Shown: positions 33,980 to 42,392, numbered from the stretch's first letter. The stretch: 63,324 nucleotides of DNA from OAS926 sp035503715 (GCA_035503715.1 DATJTE010000178.1:1-63324), one strand, 5' to 3'. Notes: a model not told the origin generated them from the letters alone. A program made the numbers and translations.

Positions 33980-34897
33980 TCAGCGCTCGGTAAAGGCGTT
34001 GCGCAAGAGCGCTACGATCAGCCGCGCACTGTGTCCGTCGGGATCGAGGTCCGGGTCGTAGATGGTCAGGTCGAGGCCGAGGCAGCGCGGATCGCGGACA
34101 AGCTCGCGAAGCAGGATTTCGAGTTCCTCCACATCGATGCCGGGACTGCCCGGCGAATCGACCGCCGGCAAAACCAATTGGTCGAGAACGTCGATATCGA
34201 GATGCAGCCACAAGGGCTGGCCGGCGCGATCCAGAACCTCAGCCGTACGCGCAAGCACGGCATCGACGCCGATCTCGCGCGCGATGAAAACGTCGATGCG
34301 GGTGATCGCGGTGTCGTTGACGTCCGGCCAGGCGAAATCCGGGTCGCGATTTTCGCGCTCGCCGATCTGGACGATCTGGGTCTCGGGAACGAGGGGCGAC
34401 GGGACATCAGGCCAATCGGTGAGCAACGCCTCGCCGCGTCCGGTGGCAAGCGCGAGGTCCATGCCGGCGACGGCGCCGAGCACGGCGCTCGCGTCGTAAT
34501 TGCCCGGGTGTCGAAAATCGCTGTGACCGTCGATATGGACAAGCGACAGCGGCGCGTGCCGTCGAGCGCCGGCGAGAGCGCCGAGCAGGATCGAGCAGTC
34601 GCCGCCGACGATGACGGGGAATTCGCCGGCCCGCAGCGCCGTCCCGACGAGGTCGGCCAGTTCGAGATTGAAGGCTCGAATGGACTGGCCGTTGCGCAAT
34701 CGCGTGCCGGGCTGCGCGTCCATCAGGTAGCGCGGCCGCGGCAGGTCTTTGATCCGCGCCGGGGCGACTGCCTCAACCAATCCGGCTTCGGTCAGCACCG
34801 CCGGCGCGCGCCATGTGCCCGGCTCACGGCCGGGCTTGGGAGGCCTGAGCCCCAGATTGGATGGGGCTCGGATCAGCAGACGTGATCGCTGCTGCAC
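33980..34897 (-). CDS. Arginase/agmatinase-family hydrolase
   Basis: About 305 residues from a GTG at 34895-34897 behind GAGGCGC. The binuclear manganese motifs are present with variations: GGDCSILLGAL (family GGDHS, so Cys replaces His), HIDGHSDF (DAHxD) and HLDIDVLDQ (DxDxxDP). The Cys-for-His change removes one metal ligand of classical arginases and is a reason to doubt arginase activity; formimidoylglutamase, agmatinase-like or other ureohydrolase activity is possible. The frame continues 84 codons upstream, but those residues are Arg/Pro-rich and lie opposite rpsP. Confidence 0.8.
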   Translation of the reverse strand: MQQRSRLLIRAPSNLGLRPPKPGREPGTWRAPAVLTEAGLVEAVAPARIKDLPRPRYLMDAQPGTRLRNGQSIRAFNLELADLVGTALRAGEFPVIVGGDCSILLGALAGARRHAPLSLVHIDGHSDFRHPGNYDASAVLGAVAGMDLALATGRGEALLTDWPDVPSPLVPETQIVQIGERENRDPDFAWPDVNDTAITRIDVFIAREIGVDAVLARTAEVLDRAGQPLWLHLDIDVLDQLVLPAVDSPGSPGIDVEELEILLRELVRDPRCLGLDLTIYDPDLDPDGHSARLIVALLRNAFTER

Positions 34898-34949
34898 AGG
34901 CGCGCCTCGCAGGTCGGGCGGCGGCCGGCTCAATGCCGGTCGCGTTGTA

Positions 34950-35342
34950 TCAGTTCGCGGCTTCAGCAGCCGGCTCGGCCGCTGCAGCGGCGATCGCGGC
35001 GGCGGCGTCTTCCTTCGCCTTGGCGATTGCGGCGACGCGCTCCTGCGCCTTCTTGCCGGGCTGTGCCTTGTTCGGATTGTTGCGCGCATCGCGCTTGGCC
35101 ATGCCGGCCTGGTCGAGGAAACGCAGCACACGGTCGGTCGGCAGCGCACCCTGGGAGAGCCAGTGCTTGACGCGATCCTGGTCGATCTTCACGCGCTCGC
35201 CGTCCTTGGGCAGCAGCGGGCTCCACGAGCCGAGCGACTCGATGAAGCGGCCATCGCGCGGCGAGCGCACGTCGGCGACGACGATGTGGTAATACGGGCG
35301 CTTCTTCGAGCCAGCGCGGGACAGACGAATTTTCAGTGCCAT
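34950..35342 (-). CDS. rpsP: 30S ribosomal protein S16
   Basis: A 130-residue S16. The start MALKIRLSRAGSKKRPYYHIVVAD and the SPRDGRFIESLGSW block are highly conserved, and an Ala/Glu-rich tail of about 35 residues (from residue 95) is typical of rhizobial S16. It binds 16S rRNA early in 30S assembly. It follows ffh and the chorismate mutase gene on the same strand. The rimM, trmD and rplS genes that normally follow rpsP are missing; an arginase-family gene follows instead. Confidence 0.96.
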   Translation of the reverse strand: MALKIRLSRAGSKKRPYYHIVVADVRSPRDGRFIESLGSWSPLLPKDGERVKIDQDRVKHWLSQGALPTDRVLRFLDQAGMAKRDARNNPNKAQPGKKAQERVAAIAKAKEDAAAAIAAAAAEPAAEAAN

Positions 35343-35383
35343 TTCAGTCTCCAGATACGTTCAGTTCGTTGATGTAGGTTGGT

Positions 35384-35725
35384 TCATGCGTTGTCGTTGT
35401 CGCCGCCTTCAGCGGCGACTGTGGTGACGCCGTTTGCAGCGGCGATCTGTTCGTGATGGCGGATCACTTCCTTGATCACGAAATTCAGAAATTTCTCGGC
35501 GAAGTCGGGGTCGAGATGCGCGTCCTTCGCAAGCTGACGCAGCCGCGCGATCTGCTGCGTCTCGCGCGCCGGATCCGCCGGCGGCAGACCATGCGCCGCC
35601 TTCAGCACGCCGACGGACTGGGTGCAGCGGAAACGCTCGGCCAGCATGTGGATCAGCGCCGCGTCGATATTGTCGATCGAGGCGCGATACTGCGCGAGAA
35701 GGTCCCGCGGATTCGTTTCGCTCAT
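35384..35725 (-). CDS. Chorismate mutase, AroQ class
   Basis: A 113-residue all-helical chorismate mutase that converts chorismate to prephenate on the way to Phe and Tyr. Its start ATG at 35723-35725 follows GGGAGGGAG. The pattern YRASIDNIDAALIHMLAERFRCTQSVGVLKAAHGLPPADPARE places the expected Arg, Lys and Glu of an AroQ active site, and the C-terminal helix FAEKFLNFVIKEVIRHHEQIA completes it. It sits 10 bp after ffh and about 40 bp before rpsP, an order known in rhizobia. Confidence 0.9.
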   Translation of the reverse strand: MSETNPRDLLAQYRASIDNIDAALIHMLAERFRCTQSVGVLKAAHGLPPADPARETQQIARLRQLAKDAHLDPDFAEKFLNFVIKEVIRHHEQIAAANGVTTVAAEGGDNDNA

Positions 35726-35735
35726 CTCCCTCCCC

Positions 35736-37319
35736 TCACTTCTTCTTGCCGAGGCCGGGCAGCCCACCGCCGAGACCCGGCAGCTTCATGCCGCCCGGAA
35801 GTCCGGGAAGGCCACCGGCGCCCATACCGGGCAAGCCGCCCGAGAGGCCTTTTGGCAGACCACCACCGAGGCCGGCAGCCTGGGCCTGTTTCTGCAACGC
35901 TTCGAGCTGCTTGGGGTCCATCTTCGACAGGTCCGGCATGCCGCCGCCCATCAAGCCGCCCATGCCCATCTTGTTCGCGAGGCCGCCCATCGCGGCGCGC
36001 ATCATGCCGCCGCCTTTGCCCTTGCCGCCCATCGCCTTCATCATGTCGGCCATGCCGCGATGCATCTTCAGCAGCTTGTTGATCTCGGCGGCGTCGGTGC
36101 CTGAACCCTTGGCGATGCGCTGCTTGCGCGAGTGCTTCAACGTGTCGGGATTGGCGCGTTCGGCCTTGGTCATCGAGGAGATGATCGCGACCTGACGTTT
36201 CAGCGCGCGATCGTCGAAACCGGCGTTGGCGAGCTGGTCCTTCATCTTGCCCATGCCAGGCATCATTCCCATGATGCCGCCCATGCCGCCCATCTTCTGC
36301 ATCTGGCTGAGCTGGTCGGCGAGATCGTTCATATCGAACTTGCCCGACTGCATCTTCTTCGCCATCGCTGCGGCTTTTTCCGCGTCGATGGTTTCGGCGG
36401 CCTTCTCGACCAGCGAGACGATGTCGCCCATGCCGAGGATGCGGTCGGCGATACGCTTCGGATGAAACTCCTCCAGCGCGTCCATCTTTTCGCCGGTGCC
36501 GATGAGCTTGACCGGCTTGCCGGTGACGCCGCGCATCGACAGCGCAGCACCGCCGCGGCCGTCGCCGTCCATGCGGGTGAGCACGAGGCCGGTGATGCCG
36601 ACTCTGGCGTCGAAATTGCGCGCGAGGTTGACCGCGTCCTGACCGGTGAGGGAGTCCGCGACGAGCAGGATCTCGTGCGGGCCGGACGCCTTCTTGATGT
36701 CGGCCATCTCGAGCATCAGTGGCTCGTCGATGTGGGTACGGCCGGCGGTGTCGAGGATGACGACGTCGTGGCCGCCGAGTTTGCCGGCCTGCACCGCACG
36801 CCTGGCGATGTCGGTCGGCGACTGGCCGGCGACGATCGGCAGTGTCGCGATACTGGTCTGCTCGCCGAGCTGCTTCAGCTGCTCCTGGGCGGCCGGACGG
36901 CGCGTGTCGAGCGACGCCATCAGAACTTTCTTGTTCTGCCGGTCGGTCAGCCGCTTGGCGATTTTCGCCGAGGTCGTGGTTTTGCCCGAACCCTGAAGGC
37001 CGACCATCATGACGACAACAGGCGCAGGGGCATTCAGGTCGATGCCGACGCCCTCCGAGCCCAGCATCTCGACCAGCTCGTCGTGGACGATCTTGACGAC
37101 CATCTGGCCGGGTTTGATCGACTTCAGCACGGCCGCGCCGACGGCCTTCTCGCGCACTCTGTCGGTGAAGGACTTCACCACCTCCAGCGCCACGTCGGCC
37201 TCGAGCAGCGCGCGGCGTACTTCACGCAGCGCCGCCGACACGTCGGCTTCGCTCAGCGCACCGCGGCCCGTCAGGCCGTTCAGGATGGAGCCAAGACGCT
37301 CCTGGAGGTTCTCAAACAT
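35736..37319 (-). CDS. ffh: Signal recognition particle protein Ffh
   Basis: A 527-residue SRP54-type GTPase that binds 4.5S RNA and signal sequences and delivers ribosomes to FtsY. The N domain (MFENLQERLGSILNGLTGRGALSEADV) is followed by the G domain with GLQGSGKTTTSAKIAKRL, DTRRPAAQEQL and DTAGRTHID. The Met-rich M domain begins about residue 320. The C-terminus is an unusual long Gly/Met/Leu-Pro repeat (GGGLPKGLSGGLPGMGAGGLPGLPGGMKLPG-like pattern) of about 60 residues, longer than in E. coli but common in alphaproteobacteria. It heads the ffh-chorismate mutase-rpsP operon. Confidence 0.96.
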   Translation of the reverse strand: MFENLQERLGSILNGLTGRGALSEADVSAALREVRRALLEADVALEVVKSFTDRVREKAVGAAVLKSIKPGQMVVKIVHDELVEMLGSEGVGIDLNAPAPVVVMMVGLQGSGKTTTSAKIAKRLTDRQNKKVLMASLDTRRPAAQEQLKQLGEQTSIATLPIVAGQSPTDIARRAVQAGKLGGHDVVILDTAGRTHIDEPLMLEMADIKKASGPHEILLVADSLTGQDAVNLARNFDARVGITGLVLTRMDGDGRGGAALSMRGVTGKPVKLIGTGEKMDALEEFHPKRIADRILGMGDIVSLVEKAAETIDAEKAAAMAKKMQSGKFDMNDLADQLSQMQKMGGMGGIMGMMPGMGKMKDQLANAGFDDRALKRQVAIISSMTKAERANPDTLKHSRKQRIAKGSGTDAAEINKLLKMHRGMADMMKAMGGKGKGGGMMRAAMGGLANKMGMGGLMGGGMPDLSKMDPKQLEALQKQAQAAGLGGGLPKGLSGGLPGMGAGGLPGLPGGMKLPGLGGGLPGLGKKK

Positions 37320-37395
37320 TCGCTTCTCTTCGGTCCCGGGTTGTCAGAACCCGAGAGGTAATGCCGCTTCGAGAAACATCCAAACAGCACAAAGC

Positions 37396-37433
37396 CAAAA
37401 AGCACCCGGGGGCGCATCGCGCTGCCGGGTGTT
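37396..37433 (-). terminator. Probable intrinsic terminator, minus strand, between brnA and ffh
   Basis: CACCCGG (37403-37409) pairs with CCGGGTG (37425-37431); read on the minus strand the stem is followed by CTTTTTGG. It could stop brnTA transcripts before ffh. It lies about 80 bp upstream of the ffh start, so an attenuator role in the ffh leader is also possible. Confidence 0.6.
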
Positions 37434-37567
37434 GACCTCCGGGATCGGTCATTTCAGACGAAAGCGTCCCGGTCGGCTGCTCGGAGTGTTGCTACTCGTC
37501 GCGGAATTGCGCGCGTCTAGACAGGAAAAGGGCCGAAGAGTCAAGTTTTGCGCTGCCGCGCCGTGCG

Positions 37568-37879
37568 TCAGACCTTCGCTTTGTCCAGCGCCTCGCTCAT
37601 TTTCGCACGCCAATCCTTGCCGGTCGCCTTGAATTTCTCCAGCGTCGCCGGGTCAAGCCTCAACGTAACGGCCTGCTTCGGCGCTTCGATCTTCGGACGC
37701 CCGCGGGCGCGGCGGATGCTCTCCGCAAGATCGGGGAACATTTCCGCAAACGTCTTTCCGCCAGCGGCAATCTGCTCGTCAGTAATCTCGGGATTGTCCG
37801 GATCGCTGGCGATCTGGCGCTGGATTTGAGCCTCCTCCTCGTCGGTCAGAGGAGGAAGATGTGAAAACCGGCCGGTCAT
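37568..37879 (-). CDS. brnA: BrnA-family antitoxin
   Basis: A 103-residue antitoxin. The C-terminal half contains the ribbon-helix-helix DNA-binding motif KQAVTLRLDPATLEKFKATGKDWRAKMSEAL, preceded by a Glu/Asp-rich N-terminal region (LPPLTDEEEAQIQRQIASDPDNPEITDEQ) that would neutralise the toxin. BrnA represses the brnTA operon and blocks the BrnT ribonuclease. Its ATG overlaps the brnT stop by 4 bp, the standard toxin-first arrangement of this family. A palindrome ahead of brnT is a likely operator. Confidence 0.9.
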   Translation of the reverse strand: MTGRFSHLPPLTDEEEAQIQRQIASDPDNPEITDEQIAAGGKTFAEMFPDLAESIRRARGRPKIEAPKQAVTLRLDPATLEKFKATGKDWRAKMSEALDKAKV

Positions 37880-38115
37880 AGCAAGTTCCTTTCCTTCTGG
37901 CTCGCCCGACGCATCGAGACCACGGAAATGGCTTCGGTGCCGAGTCTGGAAAACACGACGGAGATAATGCCGTCCCAGAAACCGATGGCGAGGAAGCGCT
38001 TGTTCTTAGCTGAGTAGATCGCTGCGTCGTCGAAAAACTCAATCGTGAGATCAGCAAAATCCAACCCGTGTTTCTTGAGGTTGGAAACCCGTTTGGTTTC
38101 ATCCCAGAGGATACG
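37876..38115 (-). CDS. brnT: BrnT-family RNase toxin
   Basis: An 80-residue toxin with a RelE-like fold. Motifs are WDETKRVSNLKKHGLDFADL (the family opening with W-D-x-x-K-x-x-x-N-x-x-K-H-G-x-x-F) and FLAIGFWDGIISVVF followed by ISVVSMRRASQKER. It cuts RNA and is held by BrnA. It is a little shorter at the C-terminus than typical 90-residue members (ends KERNLL). The probable start is a GTG at 38116-38118, so this entry lists the coding body after that codon; the full span is 37876-38118. It is divergent from a MarR regulator. Confidence 0.88.
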   Translation of the reverse strand, partial: RILWDETKRVSNLKKHGLDFADLTIEFFDDAAIYSAKNKRFLAIGFWDGIISVVFSRLGTEAISVVSMRRASQKERNLL

Positions 38116-38138
38116 CACGAAATTTCCGTATACGAAAA
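38116..38138. promoter_or_regulatory. Start codon region and candidate BrnA operator of brnTA
   Basis: The palindrome TTTCCGTATACGAAAA (38123-38138), with core CGTATACG and one mismatched pair (C26/A35 by last digits), ends 5 bp from the brnT GTG (38116-38118). It therefore covers the place where a ribosome-binding site and promoter edge lie. A ribbon-helix-helix antitoxin such as BrnA would be expected to bind an operator here. Position and symmetry are seen; binding is inferred. Confidence 0.6.
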
Positions 38139-38225
38139 ATCTGCTGCCGGCAACTTAAATGTACACGGATAATCAGGCAGCGTGAGCGGTTGCCGTCTTG
38201 CACGGCTTGTTGTATCTACACATCC

Positions 38226-38690
38226 ATGTCACGGCCCATGCTCGTCAGCGAATTGACCTTGATCGGCGCGTCTTGCCTGGGACGGGCGGCGCGGCGGACC
38301 GCCAATGTGGTGACACGCGCCTACAACAAGGCGCTCTCGCCGCTGGGCATCGAAGTCACGCAGTTCACGATCCTCTGCACCGTCGCCCTGGAGAAGGCGC
38401 AGTCCGCCTCCGAGCTCGCAGACCTGGTCGGCGTCGAGCGATCGACCCTGGCGCGCAATCTCGACCGGCTGGTCGAGGGCGGCCTGGTGTCGGCGGAGAA
38501 GGGAGACGGGCGGCGCATGCTCCACCGCATCACCGATCGCGGCGCCGACATGATCGCCGAGGCGCTGCCGCTCTGGCGGCAGGCTCAGAACGCCATCCTG
38601 GAGAAGCTGCCGCCGGAGATGGACGAGGCGATCCGCTCCGATTTCAGGCATTTGCGCCGCGCTGCGAACGGCGTTCTGGCCGGGACCTGA
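38226..38690 (+). CDS. MarR-family transcriptional regulator
   Basis: About 154 residues from the ATG at 38226 (MSRPMLVSELTLIG). The winged helix-turn-helix is SASELADLVGVERSTLARNLDRLVEGGLVSAEKGDGRRMLHRITDRG, the classic MarR pattern. The paired Cys/Ala environment has one Cys at the N-terminus (IGASCLGRAARRT) and one in the recognition approach (FTILCTVALE), so redox sensing is possible but not shown. It is divergent from brnT with a short TGTA-TC-TACA palindrome at 38211-38220, 5 bp before its start, and it precedes a thioesterase gene by 54 bp, a natural target. Confidence 0.85.
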   Translation: MSRPMLVSELTLIGASCLGRAARRTANVVTRAYNKALSPLGIEVTQFTILCTVALEKAQSASELADLVGVERSTLARNLDRLVEGGLVSAEKGDGRRMLHRITDRGADMIAEALPLWRQAQNAILEKLPPEMDEAIRSDFRHLRRAANGVLAGT

Positions 38691-38744
38691 GCGCAATTCG
38701 TGTTTCGAGTGGGTGTGTAGTTACAACGCGATGGAGAAACTGTC

Positions 38745-39227
38745 TTGAGCGATGTGGTTGAGCTGAAGAAAAGTGCTGACCGTTTCGACCCGATGGCACT
38801 CTCGGGTCGCGCGCTGCTGCAGGCAATCGTGGACGGTGAGCTGCCTCCTCCGCCTTTCGCCGGTACGACGTGTATCAAGCTCACCGGGGTCGGCGAGGGG
38901 CGGGTGGTCTTCACAGGGATGCCGGAGCAGGCCTTTCTCAACCCGCTCGGCACAATCCATGGCGGCTGGATCGCGACAATCATCGACAGTGCGCTGGGCT
39001 GTGCGGTGCACTCCATGCTGAAGCCCGGCCAGACCTACACCACGACCGCGATGACGGTGCATTACGTCCGCGCGCTGAAGCCGGACTCGGGCGAAGTGCG
39101 GTGCGAGGGCGTCGCAGTCCATACCGGACGGCGCACGGCAACCAGCGAAGCCAGGCTCGTAGATTCCAAAGGCAGGCTGATCGCGCATGGCAGCGAGTCC
39201 TGCCTGATCATGGACATTGCCGAGTAG
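38745..39227 (+). CDS. PaaI-family hotdog-fold thioesterase
   Basis: A 160-residue protein with a TTG start at 38745, supported by a GGAG eight bases upstream. The hotdog core reads NPLGTIHGGWIATIIDSALGCAVHS, matching the PaaI pattern in which the Gly-Gly and an Asp line the active site, and TTTAMTVHYVRALKPDSGEVRCEG completes the fold. These enzymes hydrolyse acyl- or aryl-CoA thioesters. It follows the MarR gene by 54 bp on the same strand, so MarR control is plausible. An ATG at residue 17 is an alternative start. Confidence 0.85.
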   Translation: MSDVVELKKSADRFDPMALSGRALLQAIVDGELPPPPFAGTTCIKLTGVGEGRVVFTGMPEQAFLNPLGTIHGGWIATIIDSALGCAVHSMLKPGQTYTTTAMTVHYVRALKPDSGEVRCEGVAVHTGRRTATSEARLVDSKGRLIAHGSESCLIMDIAE

Positions 39228-39250
39228 GCGTCGGCTTAACCGCCAGACAG

Positions 39251-39283
39251 GAAAAACGCCGGGCACATCGCTGCGCCCGGCGT
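39251..39283 (-). terminator. Intrinsic terminator (minus strand) after the SH3/DUF1236 gene
   Basis: ACGCCGGGC (39256-39264) pairs with GCCCGGCGT (39275-39283) around a 10-nt loop. On the minus strand the stem is followed by a T run (GTTTTTCC), 18 bp after the stop codon of the gene at 39301-39975. It may also stop the convergent thioesterase transcript weakly. Confidence 0.85.
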
Positions 39284-39300
39284 ACTTGTTCGTGACGATG

Positions 39301-39975
39301 TTAGCGCATCACGTAGACGATCTGGCGGGAGCCCGGATCGACCAGAGCGCGCTGGCCGTTCACGTAAACGTAGCGGTACTCATAGTCAGGCACCTCGCGC
39401 AGTTCGACGGTGTCGGGGAGCGTTCCGCCGACGACCACTTCGCCGTCGAGATAGACCTGGTCAACCTGCTGCGACTGCACATAGGTGCGGACGGTCGTCG
39501 GCGGGTCGATGACCGAGCCAGCGGTTCCGCCGGCTGCCGTGCCGATGATGCCGCCGATCGCTGCGCCGACCGGGCCGCCGACGATCGCGCCGGCGACAGC
39601 GCCGCCGGCCGCACCGGTGATGGCGCCCGTCTTCTGGCCGTCAGTCGCCGGCGGCGGAGCCACGATGCGGACGCCGGAATCGGTGCCGCGCTGCGACAGC
39701 ACGACCGCCTGGCCGCCCATGTCGCTGGTCAGGTAATCGGAATAGGCCCAGCCGGCGCCACCGTTGAACTGCACGGTGCACCATTTGCTGCCTTCAAGGC
39801 AGCCTTCGAGATTGGCTGACTGACCGGCGCCAATGACGCCGATGACCGGGTGTTCCGGGCCGGGTCCGGCGCGGACGTTCAAGTCGGTGGTGGCCATCAC
39901 ACTCTGCGCGAAAGCGCCGCCGGTCATGGCGGCAAGCGCCGTGGCCGCGGCCAGCGCGATTTTCATCCGTTTCAT
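39301..39975 (-). CDS. Exported SH3-domain protein with glycine zipper and DUF1236
   Basis: A 224-residue protein: a signal peptide (1-23, AMTGGAFAQ), a bacterial SH3 domain (TTDLNVRAGPGPEHPVIGVIGAGQ to WAYSDYLT, about 28-85), a Gly-Ala zipper that can insert in a membrane (GAITGAAGGAVAGAIVGG onward, about 117-150), and a DUF1236 repeat ending VNGQRALVDPGSRQIVYVMR. This set is typical of rhizobial envelope proteins. The SH3 domain may bind peptidoglycan or stress proteins. No other protein is encoded with it in an operon; a strong terminator follows. Confidence 0.85.
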   Translation of the reverse strand: MKRMKIALAAATALAAMTGGAFAQSVMATTDLNVRAGPGPEHPVIGVIGAGQSANLEGCLEGSKWCTVQFNGGAGWAYSDYLTSDMGGQAVVLSQRGTDSGVRIVAPPPATDGQKTGAITGAAGGAVAGAIVGGPVGAAIGGIIGTAAGGTAGSVIDPPTTVRTYVQSQQVDQVYLDGEVVVGGTLPDTVELREVPDYEYRYVYVNGQRALVDPGSRQIVYVMR

Positions 39976-40098
39976 ATCGGTTCTCCGTTCGATTTTTAGT
40001 CCCTCGGGGGGCCAAACGGAGCAGACAAGGATGGGTTCCGCGATTTGGAGGCGACAATTTGAACGGAATTTTCGGTGTTGCCTTGCGGCCTCGCCGCC

Positions 40099-41337
40099 CT
40101 AGGTCGGTTTCAGCTTACCGATCACCTGCAACGCAACGGCTTCGCCGGAGAGCCGGGCGCCCCCGCAGGTTTGCATCAACGGTCCGGCAAGATGTTCGCC
40201 GGCAAAGAATATCTTTTCGGCGACCGGCTGTTTGAGCACTTCGCGTGCGCCAGCGCGGCCAGGACGCGCCGCGGCATAGGCGCCGCGCACATAGCGCTCA
40301 CCGCCCCAGTTGGTCATCAGTGCGCGCGCGACATGCTTGCGCGTGTCGCCGCCAAAAATGTCGCACAGACGGTTGATGACGAAATCGACGCCGGCGGCTT
40401 CACCCGCCGCAGAGAGTTCCCAGGCGAAATCGCCGCCGACGAACCCCACCATCAGGTCGAGATCGAAGGGGAAGCAGAGGAAATAGACGTCGTGCTGCGC
40501 CGGCCGCTCGATCAGCAGATCCTCGAATGGTTTCAGGCCAAGCCGCGTGCCTTTGATCTCGACCGGCAGCTTGGTCAGCATGCCCATCGGCAGGTCGAAA
40601 AAAGCGCGGACATGGCTGTCCGGAAGGTCCGGGAAAAAGTCGATCTCCTCGAAGGCGAGCACCGCGGGCGAGGTCGTCACGATCACCGCCCGGCCCCGGA
40701 TCCAGCCGCGATCCGTCACCACTTCGACACCGGTTCCATCCCAGCGGATCTTGCGGACAGGCGTCGATATTTCCACGGGCACATCGGCGCCATAGCGGGC
40801 AACCAGCGCACCGAATCCTTCCCTGGTGAAGTAATTCGGCTCCAGATCGGCCGCCTGCTTGAAGTCCTGCACGGAGATCTCGTCGTAGTCCTTGCCGAAA
40901 TCCATCGGCCCGGCAAAGGTCGCGGCAGCGCGCGGCGCGTGGCCGGAGGCGAGCAGCGCCGAGACGCGGTCATCCTTGCCGTCATAGGTTTCGAGCAAGG
41001 CCGCCATATGCGCATCGGCTTCGCGCATGTCGGCTTCGTCCTCCTCGCTCGCCTTGTGCCGGCCGAAATAGAGATGATCGACGTTCATCTCGTGATGGTG
41101 GAGCGTCCAGCCGGCGGATTTCGCCTCTTCGAAATAGGGATTGCGGTCGGCGGCGTGCAGCCAGGCGCAGCCGATGTCGAAGGGGATGCCGAAATGATCG
41201 GACGAGGTGTAGGCGCGGCCGCCGATACGGTTCATCGCCTCGACAACCTTGATGGAAAGTCCTGCGGCGCGCAGCGTCTTGGCTGCTGCAAGCCCGGCCG
41301 AGCCGGCGCCTACGATCACAACGTCGACATCGGTCAT
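40099..41337 (-). CDS. FAD-dependent amine oxidase-like oxidoreductase
   Basis: A 412-residue flavoprotein. The start MTDVDVVIVGAGSAGLAAAKTL carries the FAD Rossmann motif; the middle holds FDIGCAWLH and EAMNRIGGRAYT with the second FAD-binding Gly-Gly-Arg, and the C-terminal GAREVLKQPVAEKIFFAGEHLAGPLMQTCGGARLSGEAVA the FAD-contacting end. It is related to flavin monoamine oxidases (also spermine oxidase and protoporphyrinogen oxidase families). Substrate unknown. Start at ATG 41335-41337 rather than an in-frame ATG at 41466, because the Rossmann motif should be N-terminal. Convergent with nothing; its 3' end is close to a DUF1236 gene in the same direction. Confidence 0.85.
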   Translation of the reverse strand: MTDVDVVIVGAGSAGLAAAKTLRAAGLSIKVVEAMNRIGGRAYTSSDHFGIPFDIGCAWLHAADRNPYFEEAKSAGWTLHHHEMNVDHLYFGRHKASEEDEADMREADAHMAALLETYDGKDDRVSALLASGHAPRAAATFAGPMDFGKDYDEISVQDFKQAADLEPNYFTREGFGALVARYGADVPVEISTPVRKIRWDGTGVEVVTDRGWIRGRAVIVTTSPAVLAFEEIDFFPDLPDSHVRAFFDLPMGMLTKLPVEIKGTRLGLKPFEDLLIERPAQHDVYFLCFPFDLDLMVGFVGGDFAWELSAAGEAAGVDFVINRLCDIFGGDTRKHVARALMTNWGGERYVRGAYAAARPGRAGAREVLKQPVAEKIFFAGEHLAGPLMQTCGGARLSGEAVALQVIGKLKPT

Positions 41338-41527
41338 GCCGATCTTCCCCCTCAACTTTTCGTCAAGTGCTTGATCGTAGGTATTTTTCCGGCATGTGAC
41401 CAGCGCGACTTGCTTTGGCCGCAAACAGGCCCTTAACGGTGACACAGCAAGGTTTGGCTGGCACAATCCGGAAACATTGCGGCTTTAGAGGCATCATTTC
41501 CCGAAAACAGGCAACGAGGAGAACCGA

Positions 41528-42316
41528 ATGGCACGAGGCGCCACGAAGGCGATTTTAGCAGCAACCGGCCTTGTGCTGGCGATGGCCGGCGCAGCGCAAG
41601 CGGCATCCTGCGGCAAGGATGCTTCGGGGTTCGAGGCGTGGAAGGCGGAGTTCGCCCAGGAGGCAAAAGCGGCAGGCGTAAAGGGCCGTGGCCTCAGCGC
41701 GCTCGAGGGCGCGCGTTACGCGACCGGCACCATCAAGGTTGATCGCGCCGTGAAGAAAGCTTTCAGCGGCTCGGTTCAGGATTTCATGAAGCGGCGCGGC
41801 GGCCAGGCGATCATCAGCAAAGGCAAAAAGCTGAAGAAATCGAACGCCGCCATGTTTGCCGATATTGAGCGCCGCTATGGCGTCCCGGCGGGACCGCTGC
41901 TCGCCATCTGGGGAATGGAAACCGGCTTTGGCGGAAATATGGGCAAGCAGAATACGGTCTCGGCGATCGTCACGCTTGCTTATGACTGCCGCCGTCCAGA
42001 ATTCTTCACGCCGCATGCCATCGCCGCGCTCAAGCTGGTCGATCGCGGCGTTCTGACCGCAAATTCCGTTGGCGCCGCTCATGGCGAAATCGGCCATACG
42101 CAGTTCCTGCCGGGCAATGTGCTGAGATTCGGCGTCGGTGGCGCCAATCTGCGCGACTCGGCAACTGCTCTTGCATCGACGGCCAACTTCCTGCGCGGTC
42201 ACGGTTATTCCGGCGGTCCTGCCAGCGCCAATCGCGGCGCGATCGCAGGATGGAACGCGGCTTCCGTTTATCAGCAGGCCATCATCATCATGGCCGACGC
42301 GATCGACGGTAACTAA
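41528..42316 (+). CDS. Lytic murein transglycosylase (MltB / SLT_2-like)
   Basis: A 262-residue exported protein with signal peptide (1-26, LAMAGAAQA). The catalytic Glu lies in LLAIWGMETGFGGNMGK, with the QNTVSAIVTLAYDCRR and the HGEIGHTQFLPGNVLRFG (GxxGxxQFxPS-like) blocks of the SLT_2 family. It cleaves the glycan strand of peptidoglycan non-hydrolytically, forming 1,6-anhydro ends. Cys residues at AASCGKD and AYDCRR suggest a disulfide. No peptidoglycan-binding domain is attached. An intrinsic terminator follows the stop. Confidence 0.88.
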   Translation: MARGATKAILAATGLVLAMAGAAQAASCGKDASGFEAWKAEFAQEAKAAGVKGRGLSALEGARYATGTIKVDRAVKKAFSGSVQDFMKRRGGQAIISKGKKLKKSNAAMFADIERRYGVPAGPLLAIWGMETGFGGNMGKQNTVSAIVTLAYDCRRPEFFTPHAIAALKLVDRGVLTANSVGAAHGEIGHTQFLPGNVLRFGVGGANLRDSATALASTANFLRGHGYSGGPASANRGAIAGWNAASVYQQAIIIMADAIDGN

Positions 42317-42337
42317 CAGTACGCATTTCGCTCAACG

Positions 42338-42366
42338 AAAGCGCCCGATCGCTCGGGCGCTTTTTC
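42338..42366 (+). terminator. Intrinsic terminator after the lytic transglycosylase gene
   Basis: AAAGCGCCCGA pairs with TCGGGCGCTTT around a short loop (42338-42363), followed by TTC. Eleven pairs with a T run, 20 bp after the stop. Confidence 0.9.
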
Positions 42367-42392
42367 TTTGACGCTGCAAACCATCGCTTGGT

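Noticed and set aside
40075..41436. 453-codon plus-strand frame opposite the amine oxidase
   Set aside because: Shadow frame; the minus strand has clear FAD motifs.
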